The notes beneath the pieces were generated by a model. The model saw nothing but the letters and a program-made list of their open reading frames with translations, was not told where the DNA came from and did not search any database. A stretch of DNA of 28,797 bases from a virus. Location of the stretch: the IMG/VR virus record IMGVR_UViG_3300035034_001538, positions 1-28,797 of that record. The stretch is one strand, 5' to 3'. How positions within the stretch are numbered: position 1 is the first letter of the stretch; every line of letters begins with the position of its first letter. Both the position numbers and the translations under genes were made by a program. Below are positions 1-6,485 of the stretch, piece by piece.

Positions 1-1890
1 GCCCTCAAACACCCAAGCTGGTCTACATACTCCTTCTATTCTAACCCCTGGTCTGCCACCATCAACGGCTCGACATCCAGCGACACATGGACGTACGACT
101 TTCGATCTGTCTCCTCTGTCACCCTAGGCTCCGGAACCCGCACCGTCGCGCACAGCGCGGATGGCACCAAAACGATTGCCGTTTCGGCCTCCGCCACGGG
201 AAGTTCCATCGGCTCCGCGAGCGTTAGCGGCACCCTTGCACTAACCACCATCCCGCGCGCCAGCACGGCCACATTCGATGTGGGCGGCTCGCCTGTCACT
301 GCCATCGATGCCGGAGACCCTATCGACATCAACACTAACCGAGCATCCTCCGGCTTCACACACACCATTCAGTATGGGATTGGGGCGGCCTCGGGGACTA
401 TCGACACCGGAGTAGGTGCTTCTACGTCGTGGACTCCCCCTTTGTCTCTTCTCAACCAAATTCCTAACTCGACCTCAGGTGTAGTTACGATCACAACCAA
501 GACCTACAGCGGTGCAACGCTCATCGGAACAAGTACGACTCCACTCACGCTAAGGGTGCCTACGGAGATTGTCCCTGACTTCACGACGGTCACTGTTTCT
601 GAGAACGTCGCGGCAGTGGACAGCCTCGTGGGCGCCTATGTCAAGTTGCTGTCGAAGCTCAACTTGGCCATCACCGGAGCCGCGGGAGATTACGGTTCCA
701 CCATCTCCTCGTACAAGATCACTCTTGCAGGCACAACGATCAATGCAATTTCTGGAGTTTCAAACTTCCTGACAGGAGCAGGAACGGTCACCATCACAGG
801 AACTGTCACAGACTCCCGTGGGCGAGTCAAAGTCAAGACTGTGGACATTACAGTCTTGAACTATGCGTACCCAGTCATCAACGCTCCTGGCTTCATTGTC
901 AGCCGGTCGGATGCCGCGGGCACTTTGGAGGAGGAGGGTACCTATCTTCGAGTGGACATTGATGCGTCGGTCTCCTCGCTCATCAACAGCACCGAGCGCA
1001 ACGAACTGACGTACATCATCTCGACGCGACCTCGGGGAGACTCCGTGTGGGACGTGATCGAGACGGTTGCGACAGGAAGTCTCACGTTCAATAGTTACTA
1101 CCTCATCTCTCCGTATGCGGTGGACTCCTCGTTCGAGTTGCGACTTCAAGTGCTCGATGAGTTCGCCACCGCTGTGATCGAGACCACGGTCGCCACCGCC
1201 ACCATCTTTATGCACTGGGGAACCGGACTAGGGGTAGGTAAGTTCTGGGAACAGGGTGGGGCGGACTTCCTAGGCCAGATATACCAGAACGACGGCAACG
1301 CCGTTGTGGACGTGACCGACACGGCTACGTCATCGGTCGCAGGAATCGTGGAACTCGCCACAAACGCCGAAACGATCACGGGCACAGCAACCGACCTGGC
1401 GGTCACCCCGGACGGGCTGGCCTCGCTTACAGCGTTGTCAACGCGGCGGGGACTCGTTGAGTTGGCGACCGACGCAGAGGCGCAAGCAGGGTCCGACGCT
1501 GAACGGGCAGTGACTCCTTCCGGCCTGGCGGCAAGATCGGTGTCTCTGTTCTCCGGCTCTGTTGACGGTGGGAGTAATTTTAGCCTGTCGCAAGGGATAG
1601 CAGACTTCACGCGAGTGACGATCTACTACAGCGACAATGATGACTACTTCGACTCTGTTGATATATACACGCCCGACACCGTCTTCAGCACAAATGCCTC
1701 GACTGCAACCAAATATCTTCTCTCCACGGTTGGAGGTGGAAATACTGGCTATCTCAAGCGTCGGATTATCTACTTCTCCTCAACCGCTTATCTGCGAACA
1801 CTTCGGACAGAGTATGTGGCCCTCAACGGCAACAGCTATGTCTCGGCCAACAACCAGATCGTCATCACTCGTGTCGTCGGGCACTACTAG
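1..1890 (+). CDS. Tail fibre / receptor-binding protein, DUF859-like, 5'-truncated
   Basis: The frame is open from base 1 to the TAG at 1888-1890, so the gene begins upstream and only its last 629 codons are here. The first internal ATG (280) is not the start. The N-terminal part has Ser/Thr/Gly-rich beta repeats with phrases such as AHSADGTKTIAVSA and LTTIPRAS, typical of the DUF859 family of phage tail-tip proteins. Two copies of a fibre repeat of the type VAGIVELATNAE...VTPDGLA lie at about 1336-1533; in other phages such repeats link a fibre shaft to a head domain. The last ~110 residues (from about 1550) are Tyr/Asn/Asp-rich and encoded by more AT-rich DNA, as expected of an exchangeable receptor-binding tip. 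The role is host recognition at the tail end; the exact receptor is unknown. It lies just upstream of the lysis genes. Confidence 0.75.
   Translation, partial: ALKHPSWSTYSFYSNPWSATINGSTSSDTWTYDFRSVSSVTLGSGTRTVAHSADGTKTIAVSASATGSSIGSASVSGTLALTTIPRASTATFDVGGSPVTAIDAGDPIDINTNRASSGFTHTIQYGIGAASGTIDTGVGASTSWTPPLSLLNQIPNSTSGVVTITTKTYSGATLIGTSTTPLTLRVPTEIVPDFTTVTVSENVAAVDSLVGAYVKLLSKLNLAITGAAGDYGSTISSYKITLAGTTINAISGVSNFLTGAGTVTITGTVTDSRGRVKVKTVDITVLNYAYPVINAPGFIVSRSDAAGTLEEEGTYLRVDIDASVSSLINSTERNELTYIISTRPRGDSVWDVIETVATGSLTFNSYYLISPYAVDSSFELRLQVLDEFATAVIETTVATATIFMHWGTGLGVGKFWEQGGADFLGQIYQNDGNAVVDVTDTATSSVAGIVELATNAETITGTATDLAVTPDGLASLTALSTRRGLVELATDAEAQAGSDAERAVTPSGLAARSVSLFSGSVDGGSNFSLSQGIADFTRVTIYYSDNDDYFDSVDIYTPDTVFSTNASTATKYLLSTVGGGNTGYLKRRIIYFSSTAYLRTLRTEYVALNGNSYVSANNQIVITRVVGHY
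1336..1533 (+). repeat. Tandem fibre repeat (two copies) inside the tail fibre gene
   Basis: Two consecutive ~30-residue units share the pattern (A/R)G(I)VELAT(N/D)AE...AVTP(D/S)GLA(S/A). The first is at about 1336-1431 and the second at about 1447-1533. This unit recurs in many phage fibre and collar proteins. The similarity is clear in protein but diverged in DNA. Confidence 0.7.
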
Positions 1891-1912
1891 ATCACCGACT
1901 CGGGTGACAAGC

Positions 1913-1918
1913 TATAAT
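1913..1918 (+). promoter_or_regulatory. Promoter -10 element (P1) before the lysis genes
   Basis: A perfect TATAAT stands in the 52-nt gap between the fibre stop (1890) and the endolysin start (1943), in the context AGCTATAATGATC. No good -35 is visible 16-19 nt upstream. The short inverted repeat TCACC/GGTGA (1892-1907) lies between the fibre stop and the -10. The context resembles the other four -10 sites in the window (3562, 8904, and on the minus strand 14402 and 26808). Confidence 0.55.
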
Positions 1919-1942
1919 GATCAAGACAGAAAGGAACACCTA

Positions 1943-3136
1943 ATGGGCATGTTTGACTGGGCTCCGTTCACCGACAAGGTGATCGACAAGGGCTTCGGGA
2001 AGTCCCGAGACGGCTGGAAGATTGATGGCTGCGTACCACACCACGGAGCGGGTACGAACGTGCTCGGCTACGTGGCGAACTCCAACACTCGGAACTCACA
2101 CCCCACCTACCACATCGCGAACGACGGCACCCTCACTGGTATCGTCCACCCCTCTCGGCGACCGTTCTCGACGGCGCACGAGATCGACCGACAGTCGATC
2201 ACCGTCGAGATCGACAACTCTGGTGGTGCTCCGAACTGGCCGATCTCTGCGAAGGCTCAGGCCACGCTGGAACGACTGATTGCGTGGCAGGCTGCACAGA
2301 ACCCCACGCGGAAGCCCATTGCCAAGAACATTCCGGGCAAAAAGCAGTCGGAGTTCTTCGTCGGCTGGCACAGCCAGTACAAGGCGACGGCGTGTCCAGG
2401 TCCTTACGTCTTGGGACGGCTGAACACGATCATCGCCAACTCCAACAAGCTGAACGCTCCAGCACCTCCTCCCCCTGCACCGACACCTCCGGCTCCTCCG
2501 CGCATCCCGTGGCAGAACATCACTCCTGTCACGATGTATAACTGGGAGGAGGTCTTCGTCGTTGACCCACTCACGAAGACGACGAAGGGCTCTGTGGAGG
2601 CTGGTCAGGCTCTCGACATCGCGAGCTCAGTCATCATCGACAAGGTGCTCTACTACCGCACTGACTGGTCGACTCGTCAGGGCAACGACAGTGGCATCGA
2701 CGCCGGAGACCTGTACTTCCACCCGAAGCCTGCCCCAGAGCCCGAGCCAACGCCCGAGCCCGAGCCAACGCCGGACCCTGAACCACAACCAGAACCACAA
2801 CCAGAACCGGAGGAACCACCCGTGACAGTCCCCAGTCCGCCGCTCGTGAAGCCTGACGCTGCGGAGGTCGAGAGAGCACTCTCGACTCTCGGCAAAGAGT
2901 TCGGCGTCTTCATTCCGAAGGCTCTTCGCAAGAAGATCTATGTCCGTGTCAAGTACGGTTCCAGCCTGATCCTCGCACTGTCGGCCACTGGCCTGGCAGT
3001 CGCACCCGCAGTGGGTGGAGAGATCGGTGGTTGGATCGCCGTTGGATCAGCGATCGCCGGCATTGTCGGCACAGGCCTCGGCGCACTCGCCGCTCAGCTC
3101 GCGGATGCCAACACAGACACCAGTCTCGACGCCTAG
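1943..3136 (+). CDS. Endolysin: N-acetylmuramoyl-L-alanine amidase with holin-like membrane tail
   Basis: 397 aa. ATG 1943 is chosen because AAGGA (1931-1935) lies 7 nt upstream; the open frame continues to 1637 but overlaps the fibre gene. Residues ~1-160 form an Amidase_2/PGRP-type domain: VPHHGAGTN (His33/34), the HPTYHI and VEIDNSGG strands, and GWHSQYKATACPGP (His143, Cys151). The His/His/Cys set fits the zinc site that cuts the MurNAc-L-Ala bond of peptidoglycan. A Pro-rich linker (~162-178) leads to a small domain (~180-250) with YYRTDWSTRQG...GIDAGDL, probably cell-wall binding. An acidic Pro/Glu repeat linker follows (~251-294). The last ~100 residues carry two Gly/Ala-rich hydrophobic segments (~338-358 and ~360-387), unusual for an endolysin. 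An internal start may make this tail separately (see 2822-3136). It is transcribed from P1 and lyses the host. Confidence 0.85.
   Translation: MGMFDWAPFTDKVIDKGFGKSRDGWKIDGCVPHHGAGTNVLGYVANSNTRNSHPTYHIANDGTLTGIVHPSRRPFSTAHEIDRQSITVEIDNSGGAPNWPISAKAQATLERLIAWQAAQNPTRKPIAKNIPGKKQSEFFVGWHSQYKATACPGPYVLGRLNTIIANSNKLNAPAPPPPAPTPPAPPRIPWQNITPVTMYNWEEVFVVDPLTKTTKGSVEAGQALDIASSVIIDKVLYYRTDWSTRQGNDSGIDAGDLYFHPKPAPEPEPTPEPEPTPDPEPQPEPQPEPEEPPVTVPSPPLVKPDAAEVERALSTLGKEFGVFIPKALRKKIYVRVKYGSSLILALSATGLAVAPAVGGEIGGWIAVGSAIAGIVGTGLGALAAQLADANTDTSLDA
2822..3136 (+). CDS. Possible in-frame internal holin product of the endolysin gene
   Basis: Inside the endolysin frame, GGAGGA (2809-2814) is followed 7 nt later by GTG at 2822, in the same reading frame. 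Initiation there would give a 104-aa protein beginning MTVPSPPLVKPD. It has a short charged N-terminal region including a basic ALRKKIYVRVK stretch, then two hydrophobic Gly/Ala-rich segments and a short polar end. That size and layout fit small actinophage holins. The SD could be a by-product of Glu-Glu codons in the acidic linker, so independent translation is an inference. If it is real, one gene encodes both the soluble-domain enzyme and a pore former. The alternative is a single membrane-anchored endolysin. Confidence 0.4.
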   Translation: MTVPSPPLVKPDAAEVERALSTLGKEFGVFIPKALRKKIYVRVKYGSSLILALSATGLAVAPAVGGEIGGWIAVGSAIAGIVGTGLGALAAQLADANTDTSLDA

Positions 3137-3142
3137 GTTTGG

Positions 3143-3463
3143 GTGCCTGATATGCCGACTACACTCGAACACCCTGGTCCAGAACCTACAGGTTGGGAGC
3201 TGCTCCGAGCGATAGGTGGGCTTCGGAGTGACATCCACGAAATCTCAGAGAAGGTCGTACCCCTCGCCCTCTACACGGCAGAGAAGCACGCTCACGAAGA
3301 GCGGCAGAGTCGAGCAGAGGCTCGACTCAAGAACCTCGAGGGTGGACTCATTGAAGCTGAGAAGCTCCGTCGACAGCAGCGCCTGACCATCACTCTCGCG
3401 ATCGCGGCGCCCGTCGTCGCCTTCACTTTCACCCTACTCAGGGACTACTTCCCAGCAGGCTAA
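3143..3463 (+). CDS. Small membrane protein of the lysis cassette, holin-like
   Basis: 106 aa from GTG 3143; ATG 3152 (103 aa) is an equally possible start, as both have only weak G-rich upstream sites. The N-terminal ~75 residues are charged and helical, probably a coiled coil (heptad-like ISEKVVPLALYTAEKHAHEERQ, then RAEARLKNLEG). One hydrophobic segment follows at about residues 82-103 (LTITLAIAAPVVAFTFTLL), with only a few residues after it. It lies 6 nt after the endolysin stop, a usual place for a holin or holin partner. No conserved holin family signature is recognised, so a lysis role rests on topology and neighbours. It could instead be an antiholin or a virion membrane protein. Confidence 0.65.
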   Translation: MPDMPTTLEHPGPEPTGWELLRAIGGLRSDIHEISEKVVPLALYTAEKHAHEERQSRAEARLKNLEGGLIEAEKLRRQQRLTITLAIAAPVVAFTFTLLRDYFPAG

Positions 3464-3474
3464 GGAGGCAACAC

Positions 3475-3546
3475 TTGAACGACCCACACGAGTACACCGT
3501 ACCGCAAGACCCGATGGACGACCTCCAGTGCGATAGTTGCCAGTAG
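3475..3546 (+). CDS. 23-codon mini-ORF with near-perfect ribosome site
   Basis: A TTG at 3475 lies 6 nt after AAGGAGG (3462-3468), an SD that overlaps the stop codon of the preceding membrane protein gene. The frame runs 23 codons to TAG (3544-3546) and would give MNDPHEYTVPQDPMDDLQCDSCQ, acidic and ending in a CxxC motif. The SD is among the strongest in the window and no other start uses it, which is the main argument that it is translated. Promoter P2 lies immediately downstream. The function is unknown; it could be a small lysis-timing peptide or a translated leader. Confidence 0.45.
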   Translation: MNDPHEYTVPQDPMDDLQCDSCQ

Positions 3547-3561
3547 TGCAGCGATTCGCGC

Positions 3562-3567
3562 TACAAT
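3562..3567 (+). promoter_or_regulatory. Promoter -10 element (P2) before the first virion-like gene
   Basis: TACAAT in the context CGCTACAATAGAGAC lies 23 nt before the GTG at 3591. A TTGCCA at 3537-3542 could be a -35 but has a long 19-nt spacer. The segment TAyAATAGAGAC is identical in form to the minus-strand promoter at 26808-26803, which supports both being real promoters. Confidence 0.55.
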
Positions 3568-3590
3568 AGAGACAACAGAGGAGAACACCA

Positions 3591-4679
3591 GTGTCATTCT
3601 GGGATCTGAAAACACCTCGCTTGGGAGCCAGTAATTCCGCCCCCGCGAGGATCTCCTCAACCCCGCAGACCCCCCGGCCTGCGGCTGCGGACGAGACTCC
3701 TGACTTCCTGGAACAGATGGGTCAGGGTCTCGTCCGCAACGGTCTTGGAGGTCAGGAGCCTCCGAACCCCTTTGGCATGGCTGCCGTCTCAAACGAGCTC
3801 GACCGCTTCCAGAACGTCGAACAGGCAGAGCAGGAAGCTCAGCAGGCAAGAGTACAGCAGTACACAGACGCTCTCGGAAACACAGAGGGCACTCGTCGTC
3901 TCTCGTGGGACGAGTACAACGGATTGTCCCCGAGACAGCAGGCTGCGATCGATGCCAACACTGCTCTCTATGACGCGATCGTCGCAGACCAGCAAGCCCC
4001 CTCCACAGAGGAGCGGATCCCCGGCTACGACGACGCAGTCATGTCTCTGTTCGGAGAGAACGGCGGTAGTGAGACGTACGCGCCTCGGACGGTGGCACTG
4101 CTCAGCGAACTAGGGCTCGAGCAGCTCCCGAGTAGGAACCTTGATCAATTCCTCGGACTGAACGCTCTGCTCCGCGAGGAAGACCTCGACACCGTGAACC
4201 GGACAACCGGCGCCGGCACAGAGGGTGTGGCTGGACCCGTGGACGCTCGCGCTCAGCACGTCCTCAGCTTCAGCAACTCGTCCCTGGAGGCGATGAGTCG
4301 TGTCCTTGCTCAGGGTCAGACACTGCTCGATGCTGCTCGGACCAACTCCGGCGATGCAGGCACTCAGCTCTTTGGTGAGGCACCTACCAGTCTGACAGAT
4401 CAAGACCCTCAAAACAGATGGTTAAAAAATCTCTTTGAGAAGATGTCTCGCAGAGAGGGAGGGCTCTCCAGCGAGGAGCTCGGGGAAGTCATCTACGGCA
4501 TGGAGCAGGAATACCAGCTCTCTCAGCAGCAGATCTATGACTACCTCGAGGGCCGACTTCGAGCAACCACCTACGGGAACGCCGCCGGCGGTCCTGGAAC
4601 GATCTCGGGCTGGGCCGACGACGTTGACTATCTCACCCCGGAAGAGTTCCGGTCGCGCTACTACACTGGAGGTTCATAA
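3591..4679 (+). CDS. Unknown virion-block protein (362 aa), helical
   Basis: GTG start with GAGGAG (3578-3583) 7 nt upstream. I recognise no domain. Residues 1-40 are Pro/Ala/Ser-rich and probably disordered. Residues ~70-95 are a Gln/Glu/Ala-rich helix (ELDRFQNVEQAEQEAQQARVQQ). The rest is mostly helical and acidic, ending in a Gly/Tyr-rich tail. It stands first in a transcription unit behind P2 and overlaps the next gene by one base (TAATG). Position ahead of the tail adaptor and nozzle suggests an internal virion or ejection protein, but this is inference. It contains LGNTEGTRR at about residues 95-103, a motif shared with the 197-aa protein at 9677-10270. Confidence 0.75.
   Translation: MSFWDLKTPRLGASNSAPARISSTPQTPRPAAADETPDFLEQMGQGLVRNGLGGQEPPNPFGMAAVSNELDRFQNVEQAEQEAQQARVQQYTDALGNTEGTRRLSWDEYNGLSPRQQAAIDANTALYDAIVADQQAPSTEERIPGYDDAVMSLFGENGGSETYAPRTVALLSELGLEQLPSRNLDQFLGLNALLREEDLDTVNRTTGAGTEGVAGPVDARAQHVLSFSNSSLEAMSRVLAQGQTLLDAARTNSGDAGTQLFGEAPTSLTDQDPQNRWLKNLFEKMSRREGGLSSEELGEVIYGMEQEYQLSQQQIYDYLEGRLRATTYGNAAGGPGTISGWADDVDYLTPEEFRSRYYTGGS
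3873..3892 (+). repeat. 20-nt segment repeated in two virion-block genes
   Basis: This 20-nt stretch matches 9752-9771 at 19 of 20 positions, and both copies are read in the same frame as LGNTEGT followed by R/K-R. The two host genes are otherwise unrelated by eye. Confidence 0.6.
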
Positions 4680-5707
4680 TGGTAGGACTACTCGGCGGTG
4701 GGGGGATCCTCAAGGATGGCCCTGGGTTGACCACGCAAAAGCCGCCGATGACTGCGGCACAGCTCTCGCAGATGATGCGAGGTCTGATGGGCGGAGGCAC
4801 TACCTCGGGCTCCCCCGGACTGTTGCGTCCCGGCGACGGCAGCCCCGAGACTCTCCCTGACGGGACACCTCCGGGCGACGGCCCCCCGGCGCCGGACCCG
4901 ATGGCAGCGGTGAACGCTGCAGGTCGAGCCTCTGCTCAAAGGCAGAACGAGAACACGCGAGCCCTCGTTGACGGTCAGTACAAGCTGTTGGACAGCTTCG
5001 GAAAGCAGCGAGACACCAAGCTCACGAACATCGAAGCTACCCTGAAGCAGGGCCGAGAGCTCCTGCTCGGCAACTACAAGGTTGCTCTTGGGGGACTCGA
5101 GAGTACAGGTGACGACAACGATAAGGCCCAGGCAGACCTGAGCTTCTCGAACATCGCGAACGCAACCCGTGAGCGTTCTGACCTTCTCAGTCAGGTTGCG
5201 AGCCAGGGTGCCGGCGAGACAGACCTCATGCGAGCCACCATGCAGTCTCTTCGTAACTATGCGGACAATGAGAATCAGGGCAGCAGAGCCTTCTTCGACA
5301 CGCTGCGTAGCGTCAACAACGCGATCGGCTCGTTGAACAACGACACTTCCACTGGTAAGGCAAACCTGTGGCAGCAGGCAGAGTCAGACAAAGAGTCTGC
5401 ATACTCGAACTACTGGAACCAGCTGTCAGACACCTGGACTCAGATCATGAACATCGAGAACTCGAACACTAACGTGAACTCTGCTAGCAGCGTCGGATAC
5501 GACGCAAAGTACAAGAACGCAGGTGACGAGGCGGCAAACGCTGCAGCGCAGTCCTACGCGAAGCAGATGCTGCCGAGCAACTACCTCGACTGGGCAGGGA
5601 AGGGTGAGCAGAAGGAGCGAACCCTCACCAGTACCAACCGTGCAGCCACCGTGAATCTTGGTGGCAAGCAGAAGAGGCCTGAGGGCGCGACACTGAGGAA
5701 GTGGTAG
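4679..5707 (+). CDS. Unknown virion-block protein (342 aa), long helical; internal virion protein candidate
   Basis: ATG 4679 overlaps the preceding TAA (TAATG), and GGAGG (4668-4672) serves as SD. Residues 1-75 are Gly/Pro-rich and flexible (GLLGGGGILKDGPG, DGTPPGDGPPAPD). From ~80 to ~270 the protein is rich in Ala, Gln, Asn, Glu, Lys and Leu with few aromatics, as in long helical bundles; examples are ASAQRQNENTRALVDGQY and LRNYADNENQGSRAF. The C-terminus is basic (GGKQKRPEGATLRKW). No family is recognised. Composition and position before the tail adaptor resemble internal core proteins that short-tailed phages eject into the cell, but this is inference only. Confidence 0.75.
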   Translation: MVGLLGGGGILKDGPGLTTQKPPMTAAQLSQMMRGLMGGGTTSGSPGLLRPGDGSPETLPDGTPPGDGPPAPDPMAAVNAAGRASAQRQNENTRALVDGQYKLLDSFGKQRDTKLTNIEATLKQGRELLLGNYKVALGGLESTGDDNDKAQADLSFSNIANATRERSDLLSQVASQGAGETDLMRATMQSLRNYADNENQGSRAFFDTLRSVNNAIGSLNNDTSTGKANLWQQAESDKESAYSNYWNQLSDTWTQIMNIENSNTNVNSASSVGYDAKYKNAGDEAANAAAQSYAKQMLPSNYLDWAGKGEQKERTLTSTNRAATVNLGGKQKRPEGATLRKW

Positions 5708-5708
5708 A

Positions 5709-6482
5709 GTGGGCAATCCTGATGTCGAGCTCACCCTCGACGACGCAGTAGCTGAGGTTCTCGGCATCCTCACCGGGCTCGATCTAGAGTATGAGCCCGA
5801 CATGGACCGGTACCGAGCCATCACGAGGCAGCTGAATCGTGCTCTGCGCTCCAATGCTCTGGAAGCAGAGTGGAGCTACTACGCCTCTGTCGAAGAAGTC
5901 GGGCGCACGCACGCTGGCGACTCGAGCTTCTTCTTGCGAGCCACAGTGAGGCCGCGTATCATCAACGATGATGCTGTCCGACTGGTGACTGACGACGATC
6001 GAGTCGTGGTCTGGGCGTACTTCCTACCCCGCGACGCTCTCCACAAGTACGACGGACGAGGAGGGCTCTGGGTCGCCCACACCAGGAGCGAGCTCAAGTT
6101 CTCCCGCCCGCTGTTCCAGGCAGAGGACAACCTTCGCATCCTGGTTCCCGTGATGCGCGAGCCACAGATGTTCCGACTCCCGGAGGACGCCCTGACTGCT
6201 GTGCCTCAGGCCATCAGAGAACAGACGGTTGACTTTGCCAATCCTGACGTCGTCGTGCTGCGAGCAGCGTACTACTACGCGCAGGCTGATCCGATCATGC
6301 AGCCGCGATCGATGTCCCTGGAAGCCCAGTACAAAGATCTGATGTATCAGCTGATCGAGCGTGACCAGCGGAACACGGACGCGCCGTTCATGAACGACTT
6401 CTTCGTTCCCATCACAAACAGCATCAACGGTCCATCAACGATGAGGCACCGACACCCACACTCGGACGAACGTAGGTTCTAG
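5709..6482 (+). CDS. Tail adaptor (head-to-tail connector), T7 gp11-like
   Basis: 257 aa, GTG start 1 nt after the preceding TAG, with GAGGAAG in the 3' end of the upstream gene as SD. The N-terminus (LTLDDAVAEVLGILTGLDLEYEPDMDRYRAITRQLNRALR) is a helical opening typical of podovirus adaptors. The C-terminal half has VVLRAAYYYAQADP...MSLEAQYKDLMYQLIERDQ, a pattern I associate with gp11-type tail tubular A proteins. Length is near the usual ~200-260 aa. It would sit between portal and nozzle. The next gene, 3 nt downstream, is the nozzle candidate, which strengthens the call. No structure search was possible. Confidence 0.6.
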   Translation: MGNPDVELTLDDAVAEVLGILTGLDLEYEPDMDRYRAITRQLNRALRSNALEAEWSYYASVEEVGRTHAGDSSFFLRATVRPRIINDDAVRLVTDDDRVVVWAYFLPRDALHKYDGRGGLWVAHTRSELKFSRPLFQAEDNLRILVPVMREPQMFRLPEDALTAVPQAIREQTVDFANPDVVVLRAAYYYAQADPIMQPRSMSLEAQYKDLMYQLIERDQRNTDAPFMNDFFVPITNSINGPSTMRHRHPHSDERRF

Positions 6483-6485
6483 CCC

